Source: an uncultured Chlamydiae bacterium
GTDB taxonomy: Bacteria > Chlamydiota > Chlamydiia > Chlamydiales > 2-12-FULL-49-11
Assembly (NCBI GenBank): GCA_937996705.1
Contig: CALKUQ010000022.1
Span: 1 to 64,000, forward strand
Direction: 5' to 3'
DNA length: 64,000 nucleotides
This document shows positions 1 to 7,781 of the stretch, piece after piece; positions within the stretch are counted from its first letter, which is position 1, and each line of letters starts with the position of its first letter. The notes below the pieces were generated by a model. The model saw only the letters and a list, made by a program, of their open reading frames with translations. It did no database searches and had not been told where the DNA came from. The translations under genes were made by a program, and so were the position numbers.

Positions 1-94
1 CAGACGTGAAATCCTGAAAAAATCTTAATATTTCAAAATTTCAGGTATGATCCTTAAGTCTATTTGTTAAGATTTTTTCAGGATTTCACGTCTG
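1..94. repeat. Long perfect inverted repeat (28-bp arms)
   Basis: Bases 1–28 are the exact reverse complement of bases 67–94, leaving a 38-base spacer. The arms begin and end with CAGACGT / ACGTCTG. The element lies downstream of the leftward gene at 149–460, so it could act as a bidirectional terminator hairpin. It could also be a small palindromic mobile repeat. There is no T-run directly after the stem. The window edge cuts the left context, so the element may be longer. Confidence 0.75.
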
Positions 95-107
95 ACCCTC
101 AAGCTCC

Positions 108-134
108 CTTATTCGCATTTTCTGAGCGAATAAG
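108..134. terminator. Hairpin downstream of the gene at 149–460
   Basis: A perfect 9-bp stem (108–116 with 126–134; arm CTTATTCGC) encloses a 9-base loop. It starts 14 bases past the leftward stop codon at 149–151. The stem is strong but has no U-tract, so termination is inferred from position only. Confidence 0.35.
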
Positions 135-148
135 TGGCGGGCTGGGTT

Positions 149-460
149 TTAATTTTTAATAAGGTGGGCGTATAAAGGTTTTTTGAAGGTTCCAAACCCT
201 AGGTCTACTAAATCCCTTAAGGAGGCGGTTTTTTCAGAAGTAGCCTCTTTTGAGGTGGCGTATACTACGCTAAATTTACCAGGATTTGTATCTCTGAAAT
301 AGCCATTTGCTGAAAGGGAGATTTTAAGAATTTTTTCAAAAAGGGTAGTTAAATCAGTGGGATCGTAAGAATATCCTATGGTATAGGGGATGTAGGCTTT
401 TTCAGAAAATATGTTGTTTACAAAGCTTATCAAAATCTCTGTTTGGAGGGAAGATGACAT
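149..460 (-). CDS. Hypothetical protein, 103 aa
   Basis: I do not recognise this protein. It has no signal peptide, membrane segment or low-complexity region, and reads as a small soluble mixed alpha/beta protein. The ATG at 458–460 has a good Shine-Dalgarno (AGGAGA) a few bases upstream. It lies 50 bases downstream of the EEP-phosphodiesterase gene on the same strand and may be co-transcribed with it. The intact frame and good start favour a real gene, but function is unknown. Confidence 0.6.
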   Translation of the reverse strand: MSSSLQTEILISFVNNIFSEKAYIPYTIGYSYDPTDLTTLFEKILKISLSANGYFRDTNPGKFSVVYATSKEATSEKTASLRDLVDLGFGTFKKPLYAHLIKN

Positions 461-510
461 GGGAATCTCCTTTTCAACTCATTATATTGCAATGTGTTGA
501 ACAAGTCAAG

Positions 511-1653
511 TTAGGAAATTTCCCCTTTCATCAGATGGTGGTCTGTCAAGTCTAGAAAAAATGCGCTCCCTGTCAGATTAACTTTGAAGGTAGTCGAATT
601 TGTCCCAAAAAAATCAATGCTGATACATTCAATTTTACCGCTTTTATTAAAGCGGTTGTATGCTAAAATATCGGTATCTGTAATGCAGGCGATATTAGTA
701 GCTCCGCCGATCTTATCTGCGCCGGGGCAATAGGGGTGGTCGGTTAAATCGCTGCAATTGTTACAAGTTTGATATTGGTTTAGAATGACATCAGGGAATT
801 GAGCTGTTAGAAGCTGATACCCTGGTTCATTTTGATATCGATCGGAGTTTAAGTCGGCGCAAAATATGATCGGTTTATCTTTATATTCTGCGATGTCTCC
901 TAACAGTTGTTGTATTTCGAGATTGCGTGTAGTTATCCCTGCAGAAGTTTGAGCGCTGTCAGGATGTGTAACAACAACATAATAATTTTGAAGTTCAAAA
1001 ACTACAAATCCTCTGTGGATTGACGCTTGTCTCCCTGTCTTTTTTGCGTAAGGGTACCAATCTACGTTTAGGACGGCCTCTTTTGAAGCAAAGAAGAGTC
1101 CACTTTGGAGAAGCGGGGTGTGCGACTTGCCTATGTAGCTATAAAATTCCATATAATTGTCTTGTAAGTGCTTGGATAAAAATCGGGCTTCTGGTCCGCC
1201 TACCTCCTGACCACAAAAAAAGTGAAAATCTTTTATCTGATCCCCAATTTGCTTCAATCTTTCATTTGAGTAAGCAACACCATCTACAATAGTGCAGGGG
1301 GGGAGAAAGCTAGCAAGGTTCCAAGTAGCAAAAGTGTTGTTTCCTGAGCCACTATAATTGCCTTTAAAGAGTAAAAATTGTTGACTCCATAACCAAATAT
1401 CCCCAATGAATCGGAGGAGGACCCAAAGAAGAGATGTTATAATAACAGGTCCGATTAATAGGATAAAAAGAAATCCAAGGCCAATACGGATGAAAATTTC
1501 AGCTGTTTTTGACGAAGCGTTTCCGTATTCATTTGGTGTTAAGACAGTCATCCAGCGTCCAAAAATATCATTCAATACATACCTTAGAGGCACTTCTGAA
1601 AGTTCAGCCAAATAATAAAAAAATGAAGCGATTTGATTTTTCAGCGTTGTCAT
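511..1653 (-). CDS. Membrane-anchored EEP (DNase I-fold) phosphodiesterase/phosphatase
   Basis: The 380-residue protein has two parts. Residues about 53–88 form a long, two-lobed hydrophobic segment of the kind seen in chlamydial inclusion-membrane (Inc) proteins. Residues about 107–380 carry the endonuclease/exonuclease/phosphatase motifs in the right order: WNL at 111–113, the metal-binding Glu150 in CGQEVG, His230 in VVVTH, Asp267 and Asn269 in CADLNSD, and the terminal TDHH (Asp371, His372). This superfamily includes DNase I, neutral sphingomyelinases and inositol-polyphosphate phosphatases. The anchor and a lifestyle that depends on host lipids make a phospholipid or sphingomyelin substrate plausible, but the substrate is inferred. 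There is no Sec signal peptide, so type III export would be needed if it acts on the host. Confidence 0.7.
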   Translation of the reverse strand: MTTLKNQIASFFYYLAELSEVPLRYVLNDIFGRWMTVLTPNEYGNASSKTAEIFIRIGLGFLFILLIGPVIITSLLWVLLRFIGDIWLWSQQFLLFKGNYSGSGNNTFATWNLASFLPPCTIVDGVAYSNERLKQIGDQIKDFHFFCGQEVGGPEARFLSKHLQDNYMEFYSYIGKSHTPLLQSGLFFASKEAVLNVDWYPYAKKTGRQASIHRGFVVFELQNYYVVVTHPDSAQTSAGITTRNLEIQQLLGDIAEYKDKPIIFCADLNSDRYQNEPGYQLLTAQFPDVILNQYQTCNNCSDLTDHPYCPGADKIGGATNIACITDTDILAYNRFNKSGKIECISIDFFGTNSTTFKVNLTGSAFFLDLTDHHLMKGEIS

Positions 1654-1752
1654 ATATAGTTTCCTCTATTTAGATTGCTTTGATTCTATCTGAAGAGGAA
1701 TTTGCTTCATTTTATTGATTTTCAGTGTCTTATAAAAAAGCAGAATAAGGAA

Positions 1753-2643
1753 TTATCCGATTAAAGTGGGACTGTCTAAAGAGGTGGCCATAGCATGCAG
1801 GCCGTTGTCAACAAAAAGGACAACGCCTGTAATAGCTGAGGCTTTTGGAGATAGAAGAAATGCCGCAGCATGACCTATCTCTTCCGCAGTTAAATCTTTT
1901 TGGAGAGGGGCATTTGCCAAAGAGTAGTCGATCATTCTTTCAATAAAACCAATCGCTTTTGCAGCCCTGCTTGCTAAGGGTCCAGCTGAAATGCAATTTA
2001 CTCGAATTTTCCAAGTTCTTCCAGCCTCAAAAGCAAGTGTTCTGGTATCACTTTCGAGAGCAGCTTTTGCCGAACTCATCCCGCCCCCGTATCCGGGAAC
2101 AACTCTGTTTGATGCCATGTAACTTAGATTAAGAACGGAGCCACCCGCATTCATTAGAGGTCCAAAGTAACGGAGTAAGCTTACAAAAGAGTAAGAAGAA
2201 GAGCTAACTGCGGCCAAATAACCCTCCCTAGAGGTTTCAAGAAGGGGTTTTTTTACCTCAGGTCCGTTAGCAAGGGAATGGACAAGAAAGTCAATTTTTC
2301 CAAAATCGGTTTCCATAAGTTTTGCAACTTCAGACACGGTGTACCCTGTTGACCCTGCATATCTTTTGTTGTTTTTCGTCTCTTCTGGGACAGTTTCTGG
2401 GGTGTCATACATAGCGTCTATAGAATAGACTTTTGCAACATTCATTAAAGAGCCGTCACTCAATTTTCTAGATTCGTCAAATTTCCCCGAATCCCACGAC
2501 ATCTGAAAAATTTTTAAAATAGGGGTCCAGGTGCCAAAAACTATCGTAGCTCCTTGATCGGCAAGAGCTTTAGCTATTGCCCAGCCATAACCTTGATCAT
2601 CTCCTACCCCAATAATTGCCGCAACTTTTCCCTTCAAACTCAT
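1753..2643 (-). CDS. fabI: Enoyl-[acyl-carrier-protein] reductase (NADH), FabI
   Basis: FabI reduces the enoyl-ACP double bond in the last step of each cycle of type II fatty-acid synthesis in the cytoplasm. The 296-residue length fits the chlamydial/plant-like FabI group. The atypical Rossmann start IGVGDDQGYGWA binds NADH. The catalytic Tyr and Lys lie in the YGGGMSSAK stretch (Tyr-x6-Lys), and ISAGPLASRAA follows as in FabI. The ATG at 2641–2643 is preceded by a purine-rich ribosome site. It stands alone on its strand, diverging from holA. Confidence 0.95.
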   Translation of the reverse strand: MSLKGKVAAIIGVGDDQGYGWAIAKALADQGATIVFGTWTPILKIFQMSWDSGKFDESRKLSDGSLMNVAKVYSIDAMYDTPETVPEETKNNKRYAGSTGYTVSEVAKLMETDFGKIDFLVHSLANGPEVKKPLLETSREGYLAAVSSSSYSFVSLLRYFGPLMNAGGSVLNLSYMASNRVVPGYGGGMSSAKAALESDTRTLAFEAGRTWKIRVNCISAGPLASRAAKAIGFIERMIDYSLANAPLQKDLTAEEIGHAAAFLLSPKASAITGVVLFVDNGLHAMATSLDSPTLIG

Positions 2644-2725
2644 ATCCCCACACTCCTTCCTAATTTAACTTATCTGGATCAAGATTATTCTTCAAGATAA
2701 GGTGAGTGCGTGGTAGAATTTGCTT

Positions 2726-3658
2726 ATGAAATTAAAAACTGTCGCAGCATTTGAAAAGCAATTGAGGGAAGCGGCCCCCGATCATTTTGCTAAAATCTAT
2801 TTAATTTTAGTCTCAGATCCTTATGAGCGAAGGTTTTATGTAAATAAGTTATTTGGTTTTATTGCTCATTATCGACCGGGAACCGTTTTTGAAACTGGGG
2901 AAGAGGCTTTAGAAATGAGTCTATTTTCTCAAAAAAAGGTTGTCCATTTAGAGGTTGAGAGGGGGCTCAAGAGTCTCCCTGAAGATATCATTGTAATTTT
3001 TTCAGGGGAGAAGTGTTCCTCTGCATTTTACCAAGAGATTGAAAATGAAGTCGTTTGTCTTGATTTGACTGGAGAAAAGCCTTGGGAAAAAAAAGAGAGA
3101 TTGGTGGAAGAGGTTCAAAAGGTTGCAAGGCAATCTCATAAAACATTGACCCTTCATGTAGCAAATCAATTGATTGAATTGATTGGGAATGATTTTGCAT
3201 CATTAAAGAATGAAGTTGATAAGCTTGTTTTATTTGTGGGGGATCGTAAATCTATTGAGGATAGCGATTTAGGTAAGATTACCCTATCCCCAAAAGAGGT
3301 GACTGCCTGGCAAATTGCTGAATCTATGGTGTGGAAGTATAAAGGGGTGAAGAGGCAAGCGATGAAAGATCTTTCGGAAATTCTTGCTTTGATTGCCCTT
3401 CTACGCCATCATATCTACTTAGGAATTCAGATTTGTAGGGGAGAGAGCCCCTCCAATTTGAGAAAAAATCAATTAGAGGTCTACCTTCCCTTTTGTCAAA
3501 GAATGGGCGTTCACTATTTTATTGAAAGACTCCTGTTCTTGTTTGAGTGGGAATTAAAGGCTAAGACTAACTCTTTTGATCCGGAAATTTTATGGGATTT
3601 ATTGGTGATACATTATGACACTTTATCTGCTGCCGAACTTACTTCATCCAGAAGCTGA
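2726..3658 (+). CDS. holA: DNA polymerase III delta subunit
   Basis: This is the clamp-loader delta subunit, which opens the DnaN ring (dnaN is at 39036–40142). The 310-residue protein shows the divergent delta layout: an N-terminal nucleotide-binding-like domain (SDPYERRFYVNKL near residues 30–43), a central segment, and a C-terminal helical collar domain with TLHVANQLIELIGNDF and VTAWQIAESMVWK. The first possible start is a TTG at 2720, but the ATG at 2726 is more likely. The 3' end overlaps the next gene by 44 bases. Identification rests on overall pattern, since delta is poorly conserved. Confidence 0.8.
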   Translation: MKLKTVAAFEKQLREAAPDHFAKIYLILVSDPYERRFYVNKLFGFIAHYRPGTVFETGEEALEMSLFSQKKVVHLEVERGLKSLPEDIIVIFSGEKCSSAFYQEIENEVVCLDLTGEKPWEKKERLVEEVQKVARQSHKTLTLHVANQLIELIGNDFASLKNEVDKLVLFVGDRKSIEDSDLGKITLSPKEVTAWQIAESMVWKYKGVKRQAMKDLSEILALIALLRHHIYLGIQICRGESPSNLRKNQLEVYLPFCQRMGVHYFIERLLFLFEWELKAKTNSFDPEILWDLLVIHYDTLSAAELTSSRS

Positions 3659-4277
3659 TCCAAAATTGAGCTTCGTAGGAGGTCTTGAGGAGATTGTGAA
3701 TCAATTGGATGGTTTTTTTGTCGAACATCCAAAAGAGGCAAGAGTCTATTTAAAGCATTTTGACTTTGAAAAGCTAAAAACAAAGCCTATGGAGATTTTG
3801 GATAAGAATACCACAAATTTTGTGACACTCTTGCAACCCATTTTAAGAGGGGAAAAATGGGGGGTAATCTCTGATGCAGGGCTCCCTTGTATTGCAGATC
3901 CTGGCGCTAAATTGGTTTATGGTGCAAAAGATAAAAACATAAATGTGGTGGCAATTCCAGGACCCTCATCGATATTTTTAGCATTAATGCTCTGCGGCCT
4001 TGATTCTCAATCGTTTGTGTTTCAGGGGTATTTACCTAGAGATTGTAAGGTTTTGAAAATGCCGATGCTTCAAGTGTTTATTGAGACGCCCTACAATAAT
4101 GAAAAAAGCTTAGAAAAACTCCTTCTCAATTTGCAGGATGAGAACGTTCTTTGTATTGCAAGCGACTTAACGTTGCCTACACAACAGGTGATTACAAAAA
4201 AAGTTAAGTGGTGGAAAGAAAACCGTGAAAAAGAGCCTATTCATAAAAAGCCTTCTATTTTCTTGATCAAAACATAA
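3615..4277 (+). CDS. SAM-dependent methyltransferase, tetrapyrrole methylase/RsmI-like
   Basis: The 220-residue protein has the tetrapyrrole-methylase fold, seen in GVISDAGLPCIADPGAKLV and VVAIPGPSSIFLALMLCGL. These are the SAM-binding and glycine-proline motifs shared with RsmI, the 16S rRNA C1402 2'-O-methyltransferase. It is shorter than RsmI (about 280 residues) and lacks the C-terminal RsmI domain, as in the short YraL-like members found in Chlamydiae. It begins inside holA (44-base overlap, different frame), which points to translational coupling. The target RNA base is not certain. Confidence 0.75.
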   Translation: MTLYLLPNLLHPEADPKLSFVGGLEEIVNQLDGFFVEHPKEARVYLKHFDFEKLKTKPMEILDKNTTNFVTLLQPILRGEKWGVISDAGLPCIADPGAKLVYGAKDKNINVVAIPGPSSIFLALMLCGLDSQSFVFQGYLPRDCKVLKMPMLQVFIETPYNNEKSLEKLLLNLQDENVLCIASDLTLPTQQVITKKVKWWKENREKEPIHKKPSIFLIKT

Positions 4278-4299
4278 GAGATCCTTTAATAGTGGAGAG

Positions 4300-5343
4300 A
4301 TGGATGAAAAAGGTATTATTATCGTTACCGGTAGTGCGGGGCGAATAGGAACTGCAGTATCTGCAAGCCTAGGAAAAAATCATAGAATTGTCGGCTTTGA
4401 ACTTCTTAAAGCTATATATGCGTCTAAAAATGAAGAGCTTGTTCCGGTAGATATTTCATCGGATGAGAGTGTATCGCAAGCTTTTATTCACATAAAAAAT
4501 TTTTATGGGACAAAAATTACAGCGGTAATTCACTTGGCCGCTTACTATAGTTTTTCAAATACTAACTATGAAAATTATAAAAAAATCACAGTTGAAGGGA
4601 CAACAAGACTTTTAAAAGCGCTTCAGGAATTTGAGGTTGAGCAGTTTATATTTTCAAGTACTATGCTTGTGCATAAACCCTCTCCTATAGGCACTAAAAT
4701 TACAGAAAAATCGCCCATCGTAGGTTCCTGGGCTTACCCACTATCAAAAATCGAGACAGAGGCGGCGATTCATAAATATCGAGGAAAAATCCCTACAGTA
4801 ATTCTTAGGATATCGGGAGTTTATGATGATAAATGCCACTCAATTCCTATTTCAAATCAGATTCAACGAATTTACGAAAAGCAGTTTATCCGTTTCTTTT
4901 TTTCTGGAAATCTTCATGCGGGCGCTTCATTTATGCATATGGATGATGTTGTCGAAGCGATTGTTAAGTGTGTGAAGCTAAGAAAAGAGCTTCCGAAAGA
5001 GACAGTCCTTCTTTTGGGTGAAGAAACAAGGCTCTCTACCGATCAACTCCAGAGAAAAATCAGCAAGTTATTAACTGGCAAAGAAATGAGAACATTTCGC
5101 GTGCCAAAAATTATGGCTTGGATAGGCGCTTGGTTTTTGTGTCATATTCCCTTTGTTAAAAAGCCGTTTATTAGACCTTGGATGATTTGGCTTGCCGATG
5201 ACAATTATGATCTAGATATTTCTAAGGCTAAAAAGCTGTTAAAATATGAGCCTAAGCACAACCTTGAAGATACACTAAAAATTATGATTAAGGACTTAAA
5301 AGCTAATCCAAAAGCTTGGTATAAAGCAAATGGTCTAGAATAA
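4300..5343 (+). CDS. NAD(P)-dependent epimerase/dehydratase (extended SDR)
   Basis: The 347-residue protein is an extended short-chain dehydrogenase of the sugar-nucleotide epimerase type. It has the nucleotide-binding TGSAGRIG motif at residues 10–17, the HLAAYY stretch near residue 78, and the catalytic Tyr146 and Lys150 in YPLSK. The C-terminal third has a hydrophobic stretch (about 262–285) not usual in soluble epimerases. The ATG at 4300 has a GTGGAGAG ribosome site. Its stop overlaps the start of the next gene (TAATG), so the two are coupled. The substrate is unknown; the membrane-redox partner argues against a simple sugar epimerase. Confidence 0.8.
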   Translation: MDEKGIIIVTGSAGRIGTAVSASLGKNHRIVGFELLKAIYASKNEELVPVDISSDESVSQAFIHIKNFYGTKITAVIHLAAYYSFSNTNYENYKKITVEGTTRLLKALQEFEVEQFIFSSTMLVHKPSPIGTKITEKSPIVGSWAYPLSKIETEAAIHKYRGKIPTVILRISGVYDDKCHSIPISNQIQRIYEKQFIRFFFSGNLHAGASFMHMDDVVEAIVKCVKLRKELPKETVLLLGEETRLSTDQLQRKISKLLTGKEMRTFRVPKIMAWIGAWFLCHIPFVKKPFIRPWMIWLADDNYDLDISKAKKLLKYEPKHNLEDTLKIMIKDLKANPKAWYKANGLE

Positions 5344-6509
5344 TGACTTGGTCCTATTTAGTTGTCACATTTTTAGGATTTTGGCTTTTACTCTTTCCTA
5401 CCACATTTGGGATAAGTCAGCAGGTTCTTGCTTATAATGATCAAATCGTCGGAATTATTTTTATCTTATGTGGACTTCTCTCGCTTTCAAAAAAAGGGTG
5501 GATCGCTCCTTGGATTATTGCGTTCGTAGGTATTTGGCTTGGATTTGCTCCACTTTTGTTTTGGGCAAAAGAGCCCCATATTTATGTGAACGATACTATG
5601 GTGGGGTTGCTTGCGATCGCATTCTCTCTTGTGATACCCGGTCTTCCAAGATTCAAAGAAGATACAGGTCATGAAATTCCACCAGGATGGACCTACAATC
5701 CGTCGGCATGGATTCAAAGAATTCCGATTATAGCCCTTGCTTCTGTCTGTTGGTTCATTTCAAGATATTTGGCAGCATACCAACTTGGCTATATAGATTC
5801 AGTGTGGGATCCTGTGTTTGGGGATGGAACAAAACTGGTAATTACTTCTAAACTCTCAAAATCATTTCCTGTATCCGATGCAGGACTCGGGGCTCTAGCG
5901 TATTCGCTTGAGGCGATTTTAGGTTGTAAAGGGGGGCCTGCAAGATGGCGTACAATGCCTTGGATGGTTGTTTTATTTGCCCTTCTTGTTGTTCCTCTTG
6001 GTATTATTAGTATTTGTCTTGTCGTTTCCCAGCCACTTATTGTCGGGGCTTGGTGCTTCCTCTGCCTGATCACTGCCCTTTGCATGCTTATCATGGTGGC
6101 TCTCACAGTCGATGAAATGGTAGCAGTAATTCAATTTCTCTACTTATCTACAAAAGCGGGCAATCCCTTTTGGAAAACATTCTGGTTGGGCGGAGATCTC
6201 AAGGGAACAAAAGATGACGAAATTACCCCGCCATTTACAGCCAGTGCTATCACACTTGTTAAAACCTGGACTTGGGGGATCGAATTTCGTTGGAATCTTC
6301 TCTTAACAGCGCTTATAGGGCTTTTTCTCATGCACACTGTCTATATAGTAGGGGCTCTTATTGTGGTTGTCTCAATTATTTCCCTAGCCAAGGTTGCCCG
6401 CCCTCTAAGACTTCTCCTCATCCCTCTTGCGATCGCTCTTCTTATCCCATTTAGCATCTTACATTTAATATTTACTCTTATTCTTGGGACCCTTTCTCTA
6501 TTTAAATAA
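5343..6509 (+). CDS. SPW-repeat/vitamin K epoxide reductase (VKOR)-like membrane protein
   Basis: This 388-residue multi-spanning membrane protein has an N-terminal half with the SPW-type repeat pattern (two paired helices, residues about 5–98). The second half resembles the VKOR family, with a CxxC (Cys238 and Cys241 in GAWCFLC) in the helix where VKOR keeps its quinone-reactive cysteines. VKOR enzymes pass electrons from thiols to quinone and so drive disulfide formation. The loop-cysteine pair of classical VKOR is not clear here; only Cys194 is evident, so the full relay is unproven. It is translationally coupled to the epimerase gene. The 3' end uses C-rich codons and is followed by a strong hairpin. 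Confidence 0.65.
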   Translation: MTWSYLVVTFLGFWLLLFPTTFGISQQVLAYNDQIVGIIFILCGLLSLSKKGWIAPWIIAFVGIWLGFAPLLFWAKEPHIYVNDTMVGLLAIAFSLVIPGLPRFKEDTGHEIPPGWTYNPSAWIQRIPIIALASVCWFISRYLAAYQLGYIDSVWDPVFGDGTKLVITSKLSKSFPVSDAGLGALAYSLEAILGCKGGPARWRTMPWMVVLFALLVVPLGIISICLVVSQPLIVGAWCFLCLITALCMLIMVALTVDEMVAVIQFLYLSTKAGNPFWKTFWLGGDLKGTKDDEITPPFTASAITLVKTWTWGIEFRWNLLLTALIGLFLMHTVYIVGALIVVVSIISLAKVARPLRLLLIPLAIALLIPFSILHLIFTLILGTLSLFK

Positions 6510-6512
6510 ATT

Positions 6513-6574
6513 GGGGTAGACGTCCAAAGTTCCCTGTTTGAGTAAAAAAGAGGGGACTTTGGACGTCCTGCCCC
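6513..6574. terminator. Bidirectional hairpin between convergent genes
   Basis: A 17-bp stem (6519–6535 with 6551–6567, one G-T pair) encloses a 15-base loop, and GGGG 6513–6516 can pair with CCCC 6571–6574 outside it. It lies exactly between the convergent genes ending at 6509 and 6582, where a shared terminator is expected. There is no clear T-run after the stem on either strand. Confidence 0.6.
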
Positions 6575-6581
6575 TCGCTCA

Positions 6582-7025
6582 TTAAGGTGCTAATTGAAGA
6601 AATTGTTGTTCGTCTCTTTCGGTGTATGAAAAAGTTCTGTGGAATAAATTAACAATGCAGGCAGATGTCATGGATTGGCTTTCGCTCAAGAAGGGATTTG
6701 GGAGTAGGTTATCTTGGGCAGCTCTCTCAATTTTTAGCATTAATGTTCCGTCGGTTATTTCATCAGTTCCCCATCCGCCATCATCCGGGGGACGGTCAGG
6801 GTCATAAAGAGCTAAGACTAGCACCCCTGTTTCAATTAGTACCCCCTCAGCTGTTACGTCTTGAACTCTAAAAGCCAATCCAGGATGATCCGACATTCTT
6901 ACAACGGAAGGGGCAAAATTTCCCTGCAAAGCCGCTTCCTCGGAAACTGCAGGCAAATCTTCTATATTTATCCCGATGCTTTGAAAAGCATTTATGTAAA
7001 CATCAGGAAATAAATCAATCGCCAT
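6582..7025 (-). CDS. Hypothetical protein, 147 aa
   Basis: I do not recognise this protein. It is acidic and soluble, with a DPDRPPDDGGWGTDE loop in the middle and no signal peptide or membrane segment. It lies 24 bases downstream of another unknown leftward gene (7050–7709) and may share its transcript. The ATG at 7023–7025 is preceded by a GGAG-type ribosome site (AAAGGAGCC). Confidence 0.55.
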   Translation of the reverse strand: MAIDLFPDVYINAFQSIGINIEDLPAVSEEAALQGNFAPSVVRMSDHPGLAFRVQDVTAEGVLIETGVLVLALYDPDRPPDDGGWGTDEITDGTLMLKIERAAQDNLLPNPFLSESQSMTSACIVNLFHRTFSYTERDEQQFLQLAP

Positions 7026-7049
7026 TTGTATCGGCTCCTTTTTTAGAAA

Positions 7050-7709
7050 TTATAAGGGTTGTTGCAGTGCTGGAACAAAATAGTGAGAAAAGACTTTGGC
7101 TGAAACCACTTTGGTGGCTGCGGCAAGTGCGTGACCGATTGCGTTTGCAGTAATGACATGGAAACCTCCAAACACACTCAATCCAATCGAAGCTGCAATA
7201 AATGCTACACTTGAGAGTCTTTCGCTTTTGTTATCGATTTCGTGTACAACAGCTTGATCAGAGATTGCGCCAAGAGATCTAGGTAATTTAAGGGCGCTGC
7301 CAAGAACCCTCCTAAGAGTAATCATTCCTAAACATCCGCCATTGGGTATATTTGAGAGCCAGCACATAGCAATCGAGTGAATTCCATAGATAACACCTTT
7401 TAGAGCAGGTAGAGGTATTAGATCATAGGTCACTCTTCCTGCAAAGGCAAGTAGAGGAATGCCTATAGCAGGGGCCACCCAGGCGATTTTGCTTAACAAA
7501 CCTTGATTATTTCCAGCAATTTCTTGAACAATCACAGACGGGTACCATAAAGGTGTAAAAAGAGGGCCGCTGACGTAGGGACAGAGAAAGCCTAAGATAG
7601 ATGTGATCACATATCCTATAGGATTGGGGGAGTGGATAGCAGCGGATGTGATATCAATAAACTGTACTTTAAGAAAGGTTTCAGAGGGTGCTAGCGGATG
7701 GATCGTCAT
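7050..7709 (-). CDS. Hypothetical membrane protein, 219 aa
   Basis: I do not recognise this protein. Several hydrophobic segments are visible: residues about 30–55, 75–95, 105–125 and a C-terminal region about 165–200 rich in Ala, Gly and Val. It has no N-terminal signal peptide. The paired hydrophobic stretches recall chlamydial inclusion-membrane proteins, but the pattern is not specific. A purine-rich site with AAAGGA precedes the ATG at 7707–7709. It is followed 24 bases on by the gene at 6582–7025. Confidence 0.5.
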   Translation of the reverse strand: MTIHPLAPSETFLKVQFIDITSAAIHSPNPIGYVITSILGFLCPYVSGPLFTPLWYPSVIVQEIAGNNQGLLSKIAWVAPAIGIPLLAFAGRVTYDLIPLPALKGVIYGIHSIAMCWLSNIPNGGCLGMITLRRVLGSALKLPRSLGAISDQAVVHEIDNKSERLSSVAFIAASIGLSVFGGFHVITANAIGHALAAATKVVSAKVFSHYFVPALQQPL

Positions 7710-7781
7710 ATTATATCCTTTAATTTATTAGGAAGAGGATGTTAACCAATTGAGGTTTATTTATAAATACAAAAGTATTTT

